Shown here piece by piece: positions 33,910 to 45,666 of a stretch of DNA of 64,000 nucleotides. A program made the translations under genes and the position numbers. The DNA lies in contig NC_034009.1 in assembly GCF_000346465.2 (NCBI RefSeq), forward strand, positions 23,366,225-23,430,224, written 5' to 3'. How positions within the stretch are numbered: position 1 is the stretch's first letter; the number at the start of each line of letters is the position of its first letter. Source of the stretch: Prunus persica. Taxonomy: Eukaryota; Streptophyta; Magnoliopsida; Rosales; Rosaceae. The notes under the pieces are model-generated. The model searched no databases, was not told the DNA's origin, and saw nothing but the letters and a program-made list of their open reading frames with translations.

Positions 33910-34951
33910 TGAGCGTCGTGCAGCAGATTCATCTCATCACTACGTAAAAGTGCAAAAATATTAATTAGTATTCTCTTACATATATCCATTCTGCATGATC
34001 CCATCATCAAAGTTATTGTCGTGGAATATATTCTCGGGTGGGTTCTAAATTTCATGGCCCAACGTAGGCCGCCCATATTCAAGGATGGGTCTAGATATGT
34101 TGTTGATAACGCAGATAGATAGCTTTTTTTTTTCTTTCTTTTTTCTCTGCCTTCTAAAAATGCTCCGTCAGTTCTTTCATCCATTATCTCCAAAATAGAA
34201 AAAGCAAGGCTCACATGTCACTCTGCCATTGCTCAGACTACCCTCTTTGCCTCTTGGCTATTTCCAAAGGGTCATGGGAAATTGATTTCATGTCATTTTG
34301 TGCCCTACATATTTTATGCTTGCATTTGCGTACACCTTTTTTTTTTTCTTTCCTTTTTCATGGTTTAGGGTTTTGACCTTACTTTCAAGGGTTGGAGATC
34401 CACTTGGGGGGAACAAAATCTCTGAGGAAATATATTTAGCTGTCTTCGTTTGTCAAGTTGATCAAATTTCAAACATGAAATGAATTTCTTCCACGCATTT
34501 TCTTCCTCACTGTGTGTATATTATTCCAATTCCAACAATTAGTGTCAACCAAAGGCGCATGTCGACCCATGACAAATCAACTAGTCTATACCTTTGAGCC
34601 AAACCAAAACCATGAAAAGCACATATCAAATCGATCAGCTTTTTCGACCAAAAAAAAAAAGGATCAGCTTTTTGGGGTTGCATTCGAGGGACATGTGTCG
34701 TTGTGATTGGTAGTATGACATGAGAAGCTCTTTTGACTTGTGTATGTGTCACACTCATGTGATATGAATCATTGAAGTTCTTGGGGATTTCAACGCTTAA
34801 AAGCTAATCACTAGCTAAAACTATACATACCAAGCTTCCTCCACAAAGAAAGAACCCAAAACACCATTAATATATATGCTCCTCTGAATTTTTGTTCGTC
34901 TCTTTTCATCTTTGTCCTCCTGTATATGGAATAAAAAGAAAAATACAATGT
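33910..34951. other. Intergenic upstream of MIR169
   Basis: Presumed distal MIR169 promoter, then AT-rich DNA without a supported gene. 34800-34951 begins the repeated flank of the SPH gene array. Confidence 0.4.
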
Positions 34952-34952
34952 G

Positions 34953-35434
34953 ACCTTATTTGGTTCACGGAACGAATGTAAGAGGAAATTATTTTCCATA
35001 TCATTTTCTAAAAGATGAGAAATAGAAGATTTCTTTCCCACGTTTGGTAATACTGGAAAAATAACCGGAAGATATCACTTTATTTCATTTCCCATGTTTG
35101 TTTTGAGTAGGAATTGAAAACAAAGTTTGTATACATTTTCAATTACACCCATATTAAATCAAATAAAAAAAAAGAATGCATTTAATGATATATTGTAATT
35201 CTAAATTGTTAATAAGGATAAAAGGGTCATAAAAAATGTTTAATTTAATATTGGCTCATTTTTCCAAACTTTCTCATGAGGAGGGAAAACAAAACCCAAG
35301 TTGGGAGAATGGCTTCACTTTCCCTCTTACTTTCCCATGAGCCAGACAACGACTTCTCATGCCTAAACTTACCGAACATGGGAAAACAATTGATTTTCAT
35401 CCCCAAGTCTCATTTCCCATGAACTAAACGGGGC
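34953..35434. mobile_element. Non-autonomous TIR insertion (hAT-like MITE?)
   Basis: About 480 bp with related ends: ACCTTATTTGGTTCACGG on the left and, as reverse complement, GGCCCCGTTTAGTTCATGG on the right. The flanks (AATAAAAAGAAAAATACA on the left; GGAGAACCTGGACTGGAC on the right) join directly in a paralogous stretch at about 48600-48640, which lacks the insert. That shows the boundaries. There is no coding sequence, and the target duplication has eroded. Confidence 0.65.
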
Positions 35435-35924
35435 CTGCATGGAGAACCTGGACTGGACATGTCAACCATTGAAGCATATATCTTATCTTGTTGGCATTTA
35501 CAAGCCAACTTGGTAAATTGCATTTTAGTTTTCTTTTCGCCTTTTCTTTAATTTCTTTCTCTCTTGGATCTCCCTTTTTGAGCCACCATACATTTGGAAT
35601 TAATCCAAATGTGGGGGAGTTCCATATTTTCAATTGTTAGATCTAGTTGTGGACTCTCAATTCTAAGTCTGAAAACGATTGAAAGCAAAATTAAAGGTCT
35701 TACGTAGTTAAATGTTACATAGCGTCACATAATTTTGACACCATTTCTGTTAAAAAGCAACTGCAAATCCTCCGAGTTAGAGGAAAAACATAAGTATTTC
35801 AATTTCTCTCATATTAATATGGAAAATGAATTCGATTAAGAAACTATCCTCAACTTGGCCAAGATGACCCCCTAACCCCCAAACAGGAGAAACCCTTGTG
35901 TGAAACGGGTATAGCAAAAGGCCA

Positions 35925-36030
35925 ATTATGACATGTCACTTGTGATAACTTTTTCACGTGTCAGAATGTGATTGACTGGTGAAAGTAAAACAGTGCAAAT
36001 CTCTGTTTTACACAAGTTTTTATGTCCAAA
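35925..36030. repeat. Dispersed repeat, copy 2
   Basis: It contains TTGTGATAACTTTTTCACGTGTCA and TGTGATTGACTGG, related to the stretch at 16391-16500 and more weakly to 63018-63115. Confidence 0.5.
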
Positions 36031-36181
36031 CAAAACAAGCAAGAGACATTAACTTAAGGAGAAATGTAACAAATTTCACATCTCTTTAATTTATTCTTTG
36101 TAAGATATTATAAGAAAAATAAAATAAATGTGAAGAAAGGTTTTGTGAGCTTTGAGTCTTAACAACTACTAATTAATCATT

Positions 36182-36572
36182 AAGAATCAGTTTCACTTGA
36201 CCAGGCTTATTCTACAAAAAATACTTCCTTAACCAATTGCCCCATCGTCAGTTATACAAGTAGACCCATCCTCCAAAAAATACGCTTTCCATATGCAGTG
36301 GAATCCACCACAGAGGGTCAAAAGCCGTTGATCGATTTTAAACCCATAAAAAGCAACAAGGTGGTCCAAGGACCACAAATTGCAGAAAAAATATGTGGTG
36401 AATTGGAAGTTCACACGAAATCCAAATTCAAACTCATCCCCACTGGCAGGAAGACTACGATCAATAACACTGTCTTCGGATCGGCAATCGAAGTCCAACC
36501 TTTTATTATCCAAGTTGTTAACAATGCGTACAAAGAACTTCTTAAAGGGTGTGACATGCTTGTCGCCTTGGG
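36182..36572 (-). pseudogene. S1/SPH self-incompatibility-homologue, broken copy 1
   Basis: The plant S1 (SPH) fold is recognisable (KKFFVRIVNNLDNKRLDFDC, FEFGFRVNFQFTTYFFCNL, LCGGFHCIW), but the copy is damaged at both ends. Homology to its paralogues stops at about 36572, so the start codon and signal peptide are gone and Mutator-element DNA follows. Near the C-terminus a one-base loss shifts the frame after EDGS. In the original frame further stops interrupt the GNWLRKY region. The matching upstream promoter-like sequence is found 10.3 kb away at about 46876, beyond the inserted transposons. Confidence 0.85.
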
Positions 36573-36590
36573 TTTCCACGAAAATTGAAG

Positions 36591-37013
36591 ATGAAGTCTA
36601 AAATAATTGACGGAGGGGAAGAGTTGGATGTGGCGACACCGCGTTGCTTTTGTGGAAAGATAGCTTTCTTACAAACTTCTTGGACTGAGGCCAACCTACT
36701 TCGAAGATTCCATGTTTTTCGAAACTCATCAGGGGTAAGTTTTGTTGTTCAAAGTCTATGAATTGGGTTAAATTTTCTTATTAATTGCTATTAGTGGTTG
36801 ATGCAGAGGAGGAAAAAAGGATGCAGGTTTTTTGTTTGGGTGGATGTTGAATTTCCACCTCGAGAGAAGGCTCCGGTGAGTTGGCTACTTAGAAGATTGA
36901 AGGAACTTGAAAAGGACGTTGGGCGTTGTCAATCAAGAGAAAGAAAGTTAATGTGTTGGCTTATTCTTTCATGGGGTTTAGTAATGTTGTTGTTGTTTTG
37001 GCAATGTCTGTAA
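36591..37013 (+). CDS. GRF-type zinc-finger protein with C-terminal membrane segment (transposon-associated)
   Basis: Two exons (36591-36734, 36807-37013), phase 0, 116 residues. The GRF finger starts C-x-C-G (PRCFCGKIA) and ends KKGCRFFVWVD. The central ligand region, normally RFYGC, reads RFHVF, so the third Cys is replaced by Phe and zinc binding may be lost. A predicted helix (about 75-95) and a hydrophobic tail (LILSWGLVMLLLFWQCL) follow. This architecture is common in plant transposon-borne GRF proteins of unknown function. The start lies 18 bp from the truncated SPH junction, so little promoter remains and expression is doubtful. Confidence 0.7.
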
Positions 37014-37616
37014 CGTTGCCACAAAATGTGGCCATTGCAATGGAGGAATTAGGCAGATTTTAGAAATCTGTATTTTGCAACTGTATGTAAAATATCATGT
37101 ATTGGCACATATGTAATGATTGAGGAACATGGTTTGATTTTGCAATTGTATGTAACAATGTATTGGTACTTATCTAATGAATGTGGTTTTTTTAGCACAA
37201 TGTGGGAGTCAGTTTTTGGATTTTGGTACTTCTGTAATGGTATCAAAAGGATTACCAAAACAACAGTACCTCCAACACTTCCTAGAAGGTACGAAAAAGA
37301 GTATACAAATCAATTTATCTAATGAATACATGGAAACAGTTCATAACACTGATCAAAATTGCACCAAGCTAGAAAGAATTTATAACACTGATCAAATCCT
37401 TACAGTTTATAACATCCATCAACTCCTCACAATTTATAACATTATTTTCGATCTGGACCTAAGATCAAAATGAATACTAGTACTTGATATAGGTTTGTCC
37501 TTCACAGTTGGACTTGCAAAATAATAGTTCAATCAAAAGCCCTATTTGAAAAGGTTGTCCTTAACACTTGTCCTTAATAGTTGGACTTGCAAAATAACAG
37601 TGGAATGAAAAGGTCT
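37014..37616. other. Inter-gene stretch of the Mutator-like element
   Basis: 3' flanks of the GRF gene and of the transposase. Contains short repeats of TTATAACA(C/T)TGATCAA near 37340-37445. No gene is seen. Confidence 0.4.
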
Positions 37617-39295
37617 TCATAAGAGGCATTTTAACAAAACATAGAACACTTGCACATCATCAGAATCTCCAAGGCTGATAACCATCCAACAAATCCTTCT
37701 GATTGGTAAATTTCTTCCTTTTGGTAGGAGATTTGAACCTCTTTTTGTTTGTAGCACTGGCAAAAGGGTGTGATGAGCTTGCACTTGGTTGAGATCCATG
37801 TACAATTTGAGAAGTTTGGGCAGGTTGAGAACATTGGTCAATTTGAGATCCTGGACAAGCTTGCACAGATTTACTTCCTTACACAGATTGAGATCCTTGC
37901 ACAGTTTGAGAACCATCCTTCATTTTGGTAAATTTAATCCTCATTGCGAGAGACTTGAACCTCTTTTTTTTTGGCAGTTTGAGAAGCTTGGGTAGTTTGA
38001 GAAGTTGGGGCAGTTTCAGAAGCTTGGGCAGTTTCAGAAGTTGGGGCAAGTTGAGAAGCTTGAGCTGTTTCAGAAGCATGTGGAGTTTGAGAACATTGGG
38101 CAGTTTCAGAACATTGGCCAGTTTCCAACCTTCTTCTGACCTAAAAATTGAAGCACAAGGCAATTTACATCAACTACATCCCATACCTTTTCCTCTAAAT
38201 ATATATCAAAGAAAAGTCATTTACAGGTTACTTGGCTCTTGATTGTCTTGTAACCCTTTTGGTTGATGTCGTGTCAATTGTTTTCTTCACCTTTGGTTTA
38301 CATGGGACCTAACATAAGAAGAGAATCACTTGAAAATAAATAATAAAGATCCAAAACAAATATGCATTGCCAATGTATGGCCTCCTTATCTACAAAGTGA
38401 ACAATTGGTTTTCAAGTTATACCTCTGCAACTTGGCGGCTGTAGGATTAGATTTGAGTGGTTGTTCACCTGCTAACCTTATCCTCTTCTTCCTTGGTCTC
38501 TCAGGTTGTTTGTGATAAAGTGGTGGCATCAAAGGAGGCCTATGACACTTATGTCATAAGTCTTCACTTGTCATTGGGTGAACCATTGGACTGTAAGCTC
38601 TCATAAAGGCTTCCTTCTTGTAACAAGCATCAACATAAGCAATATGATCCCCATTTAATTGCCCAATGACAGCACAAGCATCCTTGTATGGGATCCCAGT
38701 GATATCCCATCTCCTATATGAACAACTATTACTTGCCAAATCAACCATAACCTGACTTCCATCATGGTTTTTGACCTCATATAAACTCTCCCCAGCAAGC
38801 TTTGGAATGCACCAAGCTGATTCTTTTTTCGTTTTCTCCAAAATGCCAAAAATTCTTGGACCAATGTCATGTTTCCATCTCTCACAATATGCTCTTCTAG
38901 TTGTCATTAACAACATAATATAGTATTTAATCCTCTCTAGCATGGTTAAAATGGGTTTGTCTCGAACTTCTACAAGGGCACCATTAAAAACCTCACACAT
39001 ATTATTAAAAAGATGTCACACTTGGAATGAGTTTTAAAGTGAGCTATACACCATTGTGATGGATCTAAGGCCGCCACCCAATCAAATGTAGCTCAACTGT
39101 CTCATATTTTTCATCTCAGCATCCCATCATGGGATGGTTGTGCTATTTGCGATTTTCTTCATTTGCAATTTCAACACCAATCCTCTGTGACTAGCCAGCA
39201 AAAAATTTGTGTCTAAATGTTTGAGGCAGTGTCTATGCTCAGCATTTGGAAAATTATCATGTACTGCATCAATCAAGCCTTTTTGCTTATCTGTG
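37617..39295 (-). pseudogene. Mutator-like (MURA) transposase, C-terminal part
   Basis: Continues the transposase split by the Copia element. Just below the insertion the frame reads ITDKQKGLIDAVHDNF, the middle of the MULE catalytic domain. Further on NMCEVFNGALVEVRDKPI leads to a SWIM zinc finger (about 38700), which reads CSYRRWDITGIPYKDA. The second and third Cys and the His of the usual CxC..CxH pattern are replaced by Tyr, Tyr and Asp. The tail PERPRKKRIRLAGEQ and later Ser/Thr/Gln-rich repeat exons are typical of MULE C-termini. Several frameshifts occur near 39000-39290. Exon joins in the tail are tentative. Confidence 0.75.
37970..38125. repeat. 18-bp minisatellite in MULE transposase tail
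   Basis: Imperfect units such as TTTCAGAAGCTTGGGCAG repeat about eight times. On the coding strand they read six-residue units like ETAQAS and ETAPTS. A related, more decayed array lies at about 37785-37910. Confidence 0.75.
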
Positions 39296-39300
39296 ATAAA

Positions 39301-39594
39301 TGGTGGAGAAAGATGGATATGAGAGAATATGGAAGAGAGTTTTAAGCAGAAAAATTGAAGATTTATTGATTTCCTAAAATTGATTACAATACTAGGCCAT
39401 CTTATTGGCTATTTATAATAACATTCAGATCTTTTCATAGCAGACATAACTCTTGGATTAGTTCCAAGAGTTGCAGACACAACTCTAGACTTCTAATGAG
39501 ATACAACTCTTCCTAAACATAGCTCTTCTCAAGGGAGACAACTCTACTTAACAACTTATACATCTTACAAAGAGAAAATGCATTACGTTTAACA
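39301..39594 (-). repeat. 3' LTR of Copia element 2
   Basis: 294 bp, about 96% identical to 43716-44009. The first base pair triplet is mutated at the terminus. Confidence 0.92.
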
Positions 39595-39601
39595 CTCCTT
39601 C

Positions 39602-42600
39602 TTAATGCATTTGTCCTGCGACATTTAGCTTTTCTCTTAAATAGTAGAACTTCTCTCTTGGAAGTGCTTTTGTAAAAACATCTGCAATTTGCTCATCACT
39701 ACCACAGAATTTCAATTCAATCTCTCCATCTTCAACCAATTTTATGATAAAATGATGACAAAGTTCTATGTGCTTTGACCTGCTATGAAAGACTGGGTTC
39801 TTTGTCATGGCAATTGTGGACATGTTATCACAGTACAAATTTGTTGGAGTGTTTTGTTCTTGATGAAGATATGCTAATATTCTTCTAATCCAAACTGCTT
39901 CACATGCTGTACTTGTGGCTGAAATATATTCTGCTTCGGCTGTTGATATGCCACTATACTTTGCTTATTCTACGACCATGATATAACTTTACTTCCCAAG
40001 AAAAACACATGCCCAAATGTGCTTCTTCTATCATCAATTGCATCAGCCAATCACTGTCTGTGAACCTAACTAAAATGCTTTCTTTCTCTTGTGTATATTT
40101 GATGCCATATCCTTTGGTTCCTTGCACATATCTCAATATTCTTTTAACAGCAGCAAAATGATGATTACTTGGATCATTCACGAATCGAGATACAACACTA
40201 ACTGCATGAACTATGTCTGGCCTTGTATTAGATAAATAAATCAGTGAGCCAACAATACTTCTATACATAGAAGCATCAGCTCTTGGTGTTCCATCATTAC
40301 TTGAAAGCTTTAAATTAATTGCCATTGGAGTGTCCATTGTCTTGCAGTTCAACATATTGAACTTTTTCAAGAGATTTTCTGCATACTTTTCTTGATACAT
40401 AAAAATCCCTTTTTCCGATTGTTGGACTTGAATTCCTATAAAATACTTCATAGAACCCAAATCAGTCATCTCATATTCTTTCATCATGTCCTTCTTGAAT
40501 GCTTCTACCATCCTTGGTTTGGTACTTGTATAAATCAAGTCATCAACATAAAGACACACAATAAGAAAATCATGTGTACTTTCTTTCTTAAGATAGAGTA
40601 ATGGCTCACTTGGACTTCTTACAAATCCATTTTGACGGAAATATTATCAATTTTGCTATTCCATGCTCTTGGCGCTTGCTTTAAGCTGTATGCTACTTTC
40701 TGAAGTCGACAAACTTTGTCTTCATTTCCCTTTTCTATATATCCTTGCGGCTGCTCCACGTAAACTTTTTCAAGTTCTCCATTCAGAAAAGCAGACTTGA
40801 CATCCAATTGAAAAACTTGAGTTTTCAATTGTGTTGCCAAAGCCAACACAGTTTGTATAGTTTCCATTCGTACAACTGGAGCAAACATTTCATTGAAATC
40901 TATTACAGGTTGTTGAGAGTAGCCTTTGGCAACCAGCCAAGCCGTATGCTTTTAGATTGAGCCATCTTCATTGTATTTTGTCTTGTAGATCCATTTAAGT
41001 CCAATGATGTCCTTTGATTTAGGCCAATCAACAAGCTCCTACATAGAATTTTTCTTGATAACTCTAATTTCTTCTTCCATTGTGTGTTGCCAAATTTGTT
41101 CTTTCACTGCTTCTTCAAATTTTTGAGGCTCCAAAGCACTCAAAGCAAGATTACACTACTCATATATGTCTGCCAATGAATGCATTCTTGCGTTTAGTCT
41201 AGGAGTTGAATATGGTGAACTAGGATCAGATGTTCTTGCACTTGGAATTGGACTTCTTGCCCTTGAAATTGGACTTTGGGGCAGCAGAGATTCTTCTAAA
41301 TTTGATGTTTCTGGTTCCAGCAAAAAACTCTGTATTTCACCTTGTTTGTTTTTCCATCTCCATACCTTGAATTCATCAAAAATAACATCTCTAGAAATTA
41401 CCAACTTATTAGTTCTTGGGTCAATCAATCTGTATGCCTTGGACTTGTCACTATAGCCCACAAAAATATATTTTTCACCATTTTCATCAAACTTTTGTCT
41501 CTTTTGAGAAGGAACATGTGCATAGGTTATGTAACCAAAGATCTTAAAGAAATCAACATTTGGCTTAAAACCATGCCATGCTTCAAAATGAGTCATATCC
41601 TTGACAGACTTGGTAGGTGACCTGTTGAGAATAAACATTGAGGTATGAATTGCTTCAGCCCAAAACACATTTGGCAGACCTTTTTCTTTTAACATGCTTC
41701 TTGCCATTTCCACAATAGTTTGATTTCTTTGTTCCACAACACCGTTTTGCTGTGGAGTGTAGCTTGCCGTCAATTCTCTTTTTATTCCATTGCTTTTGCA
41801 AAATTCTGAAAATTCATTTGATGCGAACTCTCCACCACGATCAGTTCTCAAGGTCCTCAGATTGTATCCACTTTGTTTCTCTCCATAGGCCTTAAATTGC
41901 TTGAAAAAAGAGAGCTTCTGACTTTTATTCTGGAAAATAAACCCATATCATCCTGCAATAGTCATCAACAAAGACAAGAAAGTATTTCTTGCCATTAAAA
42001 GATGGTGTTCGAGTCGGCCAGCATATATCTGCATGTACCAACTCAAGAGGGACTCTTGGTTTCCATGTTGATTCTGAAAATGGTAAGCGGTGGAATTTTC
42101 CAAAAATACAACCTTCACATATTTCTTTCTTAGACTAAACGGAAGGAAGGCCAACCACCATATCTTTCTGGTGTAAGAGCTATAGACTTCTTTGATTTAG
42201 ATGTCCGTATCTCATATGCCACAATAGTGATTCTTCTACATTTTCAGCTTCTAAAACATAGTTTTCTTTTGATGTCGTGATCAACGGAAAGACTTTCTTT
42301 GCCATCATTTTTATCTTAGTCACTACAGTGTTATTCTTTTTATCAGAAATAACACAGTGATCATCATCAAATTTAACAGAGAAGCCTTTTTGTAGGAGTT
42401 TTCCTACACTTAATAAATTTTGTGCCAAGTTAGGAACATATAGCACATCATAGATTAGTTTTGGTGTACCTTCTTGAATTTGAACAGAGATAATACCCTT
42501 GCCTTCCCGTTGTGAAGCTTTCCATCTCCAAGCTTGACTTGTGAATTCACATTTTCTTCAAATTTGACAAAACATTGTCTGTTTCCCGTCATATGGTTAC

Positions 42601-43680
42601 TGCATCCGCTATCCACGTACCATATATCTTTTGGTTCTTGACGAGCACTGAGACATGTATAAAATAGTTGCTCTGGAGAGTCATTATTTTCTGTGAAATT
42701 GGCTTCATTATTTTTCTGATATCTACAATCTCTTTGAGAATGGTTGGGTATTTTGCATCGGGTACACCTATACCAACAATTTGCACTTTTGTGCCCAGTC
42801 TTTTTACAAACATGACATTCAGGGACAAGGTTACCATTCTGGTTGTTTTGATGGCTGCGTCCTTGCTGATTGTTGTTGTTATAGTTGCCTTTGTTGTAAT
42901 TCTTCCGTCAATGAGATTCTCCTTTACTTTTTCTGTTTTGGGATTTTTGAGATTCTCCTTTTTGTTTGTCTTCTTTCTCCTTCGAATCCAATTTGGATTG
43001 AAACGCTTGCTCCAAGGATTGGTATGTAGACCTATTAATCCTTTTTTTTTTTTCATGTGCTTCCAAAGAACCAATTATTCATGGAGCGAAAGTGCAGCAA
43101 GATCTTTTGACTGCTCTATTGCTGCAACAACATGATCGAACTTTGGCGGTAGACTACGTAGAGTTTTCTCTACAATTTTCTTGTATGGAATTGTATCCCC
43201 ATGACTTCTAATTTGGTTAACAATTCCAGAAATTTTTGTGAAGAAAACCTGAATGGACTCATTCTCCTTCATTAATAAATTATCAAACTCTCGCCACAAG
43301 GATTGGAGTTTGATGGAGATCACTTTCTGTGAACCTTGGAACTCAATTTTGAGTATTTCCCAAGCTTCTTTTGATGTAGTTGCAGAAAGTAATCTTGGAA
43401 AGAAATTTTTGCTTACTCCCTGTTGAATTAGGAATAAAGCCTTGGCATCGCTTTTCCTATTTTCTTTAACTGCTTGTTGCGATTCCAATGTCGCTTTTCC
43501 CGTCAAAGTTTTTTCCGGTTCCTCGTAACCATCTTCTACAAGATCCCAAAGATCTTGAGAGATGAACAAGGTCTTCATTTGTAGGCTCCAATATTCATAA
43601 TTCTTTCCATCCAAAATAGGCATTAAATTTTGAATATTTTCAATGGTTGAGGAATTTGAACTTGATGCCATGATTAACAC
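39602..43680 (-). pseudogene. Copia element 2 gag-pol, multiply broken
   Basis: Pieces in order on the minus strand: gag (from 43680, ILDGKNYEYWSLQMKTLF), a damaged zinc-knuckle zone (about 42.8 kb), protease region (about 42.6 kb), GAG-pre-integrase (LLWHMRYGHLN, about 42.2 kb), integrase (RTDRGGEFASNEF, 41.8 kb), reverse transcriptase (FQLDVKSAFLNG, 40.8 kb; YVDDLIYT at 40.55 kb) and RNase H (39.6-39.9 kb). At least six frameshifts or stops separate them, so no polyprotein is made. It is a different copia family from element 1: the LTRs have no evident similarity. Confidence 0.92.
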
Positions 43681-43693
43681 AGCGGAGGGATCG

Positions 43694-43712
43694 ATTGGCT
43701 CTGATACACCAA
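43694..43712 (-). other. Primer-binding site, Copia element 2
   Basis: Just inside the 5' LTR the minus strand reads TTTGGTGTATCAGAGCC. This resembles the initiator-methionine tRNA site TGGTATCAGAGCC with two extra bases. Confidence 0.6.
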
Positions 43713-43715
43713 ATT

Positions 43716-44009
43716 TGTTGGAGAAAGATGGATATGAGAGAATATGGAAGAGAGTTTTAAGCAGAAAAACTGAAGCTTTATTGATTTCCTAAAATTGATT
43801 ACAACACTAAGCCATCTTATTGGCTATTTATAATAACATTCAGATATTTTCATAACAGACATAACTCTTGGATTAGTTCCAAAAGTTGCAGACACAACTC
43901 TAGACTTCTAATGAGATACAACTCTTCCTAAACATAGCTCTTCTCAAGAGAAACAACTCTACTTAGCAACTTATACATCTTACAAAAAGAAAATGCATTA
44001 CGTTTAACA
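43716..44009 (-). repeat. 5' LTR of Copia element 2
   Basis: 294 bp starting TGTTGG and ending TTTAACA on the plus strand. Partner of 39301-39594. Confidence 0.93.
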
Positions 44010-44013
44010 CTAA

Positions 44014-45666
44014 AGACATATCCTGTGTTGTTTTCGATTCCAAGGTCCTCTGCCAACAGTTGACAAAACCATGACTATATTTCATAATTCTCCACCTCAG
44101 CTACTGCATACACAATAAGATACATGCCATTGTTAGGATCCACACCAACAGTAAATAACAATTGTCCAAGGTGATGACATTTGATATGACAAGCATCAAA
44201 TCCTATCACTAACCTACATGCCTGCAAAAACCTTTGTTTAACTGCGGCCAAACAAATGTAAATCCTCTGAAAGTCTCCTCAGTGATGGATGTTGCCTTCT
44301 GCCTTGCCCTATATATTTGGGATTTAGAAGCTATCACAGACAAATCTTCTTGGACTTGTTGCTTAAAAGTTCCCATATCCCAATTATGCAGTCTAGATAG
44401 TTGAGTTAGCATGAAAGTTGTGGTCAACTGTCCCACAATCATGCACGTTAACAAACTTCTTCACTTGAACCCATTCATTGCTGAAGCAAAACAAACCCAG
44501 TTGCAATTCCCTGCACGCACTTCCCTCACCCTATCATGATCATTGCATTTGAATTTAATCATCCTCTTGTTCATAATTGAATAGTTCCTAATTGCTTTCC
44601 TAAATAGGTCAGTGGTTGCAAATCTTAAACCCAACTTAAACATAGAGTTGCGCATGTCTATTTCTGGCCTAAATTTTTCAAATTTAGGCAATTTCCTATT
44701 CCTTTTCTTCTGGTTCCCATCATCCTCGTCATATGAGCTACTATCTAAGCTCTCAACATCACTTTTAGCTACATCAGTTGACTCCCCATCTTCATATACA
44801 AAGGCATTTGGGTCTTCAACTACTTTAGGGTGGTCTACATAATTTTCAAATGCTTTATCATCATTTTCCAACAACTTACATTCATTCTCACCCTGCTTAT
44901 AAGCACTGTCAACAAAATCAAGGTTATCTTCCTTGTCTTCTTCTTCACTGTCTTCATTCCTGTCTTCCACATCAGTCTCACCTATATCAGCCATATTACC
45001 CTCATTGTTCAAGGGTCCATCATCATCACTTAAAATCCAGTCTTGAACTGTGCAAGCAGCCCCATGATCCTCGGTAAAAGGCCACCTCTTTTTATCATTG
45101 TTTAGTGGCCCACTGCCCTTAGTAAAAATCTCATTTTCATCATTGTTTAGTGGCCCAATATCCTCAGTAACAAGCCCAATATCCTCATGCAAAGCCGCAC
45201 CTTCCTTTTCACTATCCTTATTCAATGCCAGACCTTCCTATTCACTATCCTCATTCAAAGCCACACCTATCTCTTCACAATCCTCATTCACTGTAACACC
45301 TTCCTCTTCAATGTGTTGTACATAAATTAGCACCACTCTCTCATAAGAAAGTGGTACCTTATCACACAAACTTAACATCTCACCATCCGTGTCTATATCC
45401 AGTAACTCATCATTTGCTACTCCTTTAGGCGATACTTTCCCCATGTGCCCAAGCAGTTTCACTTGCTCCCACATCTCTAACATATTTATATACTCTACAG
45501 TACACCAATCCAAATATTCTACAGACCCACCAGTATAACACCATTTGTTCTGTTTGTTTTTCACAATTCTACCACCATGATGCACTTCAAAGTGACCAAC
45601 TGGCGCAGCACAAGTAACAAAGGGTTTCAAGCGAAACCTTGAGTAACAATAAGAACTGGATTCCAC
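44014..45666 (-). pseudogene. Mutator-like (MURA) transposase, N-terminal and central part
   Basis: The N-terminal MULE domain (FEVHHGGRIVKNKQNKWCYTGG, ending YVQHIEEE) is followed by an in-frame TAG at about 45238 and then a long acidic linker. The MuDR DNA-binding region reads FRPEIDMRNSMFKLGLRFATTDLFRKAIRNYS. A frameshift near 44470 interrupts it. The catalytic start RLVIGFDACHIKCHH and VDPNNGMYLIVYAVAEVEN follow, then another stop (TAG) where WSWF would be expected, up to the Copia insertion at 44009. The catalytic Asp regions are recognisable but no intact protein can be made. Confidence 0.85.

Larger units (their letters stand above)
39301..44009 (-). mobile_element. Copia LTR retrotransposon 2 (older, nested in MULE)
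   Basis: 4.7-kb element with 294-bp LTRs (39301-39594, 43716-44009) ending TG...CA. One terminal base is mutated in the left copy (TGG for TGT). I count 12 differences between the LTRs (about 4%), mostly transitions. The flanking 5-mers, ATAAA on the left and CTAAA on the right, are a target duplication with one change. Removing the insert restores the transposase reading frame across the site (GYVF before, ITDK after). Its own coding region is riddled with stops and shifts. Confidence 0.93.

Noticed and set aside
44830..45077. Plus-strand frames opposite the MULE acidic linker
   Set aside because: Shadows of the Asp/Glu-rich coding strand with no domain similarity.
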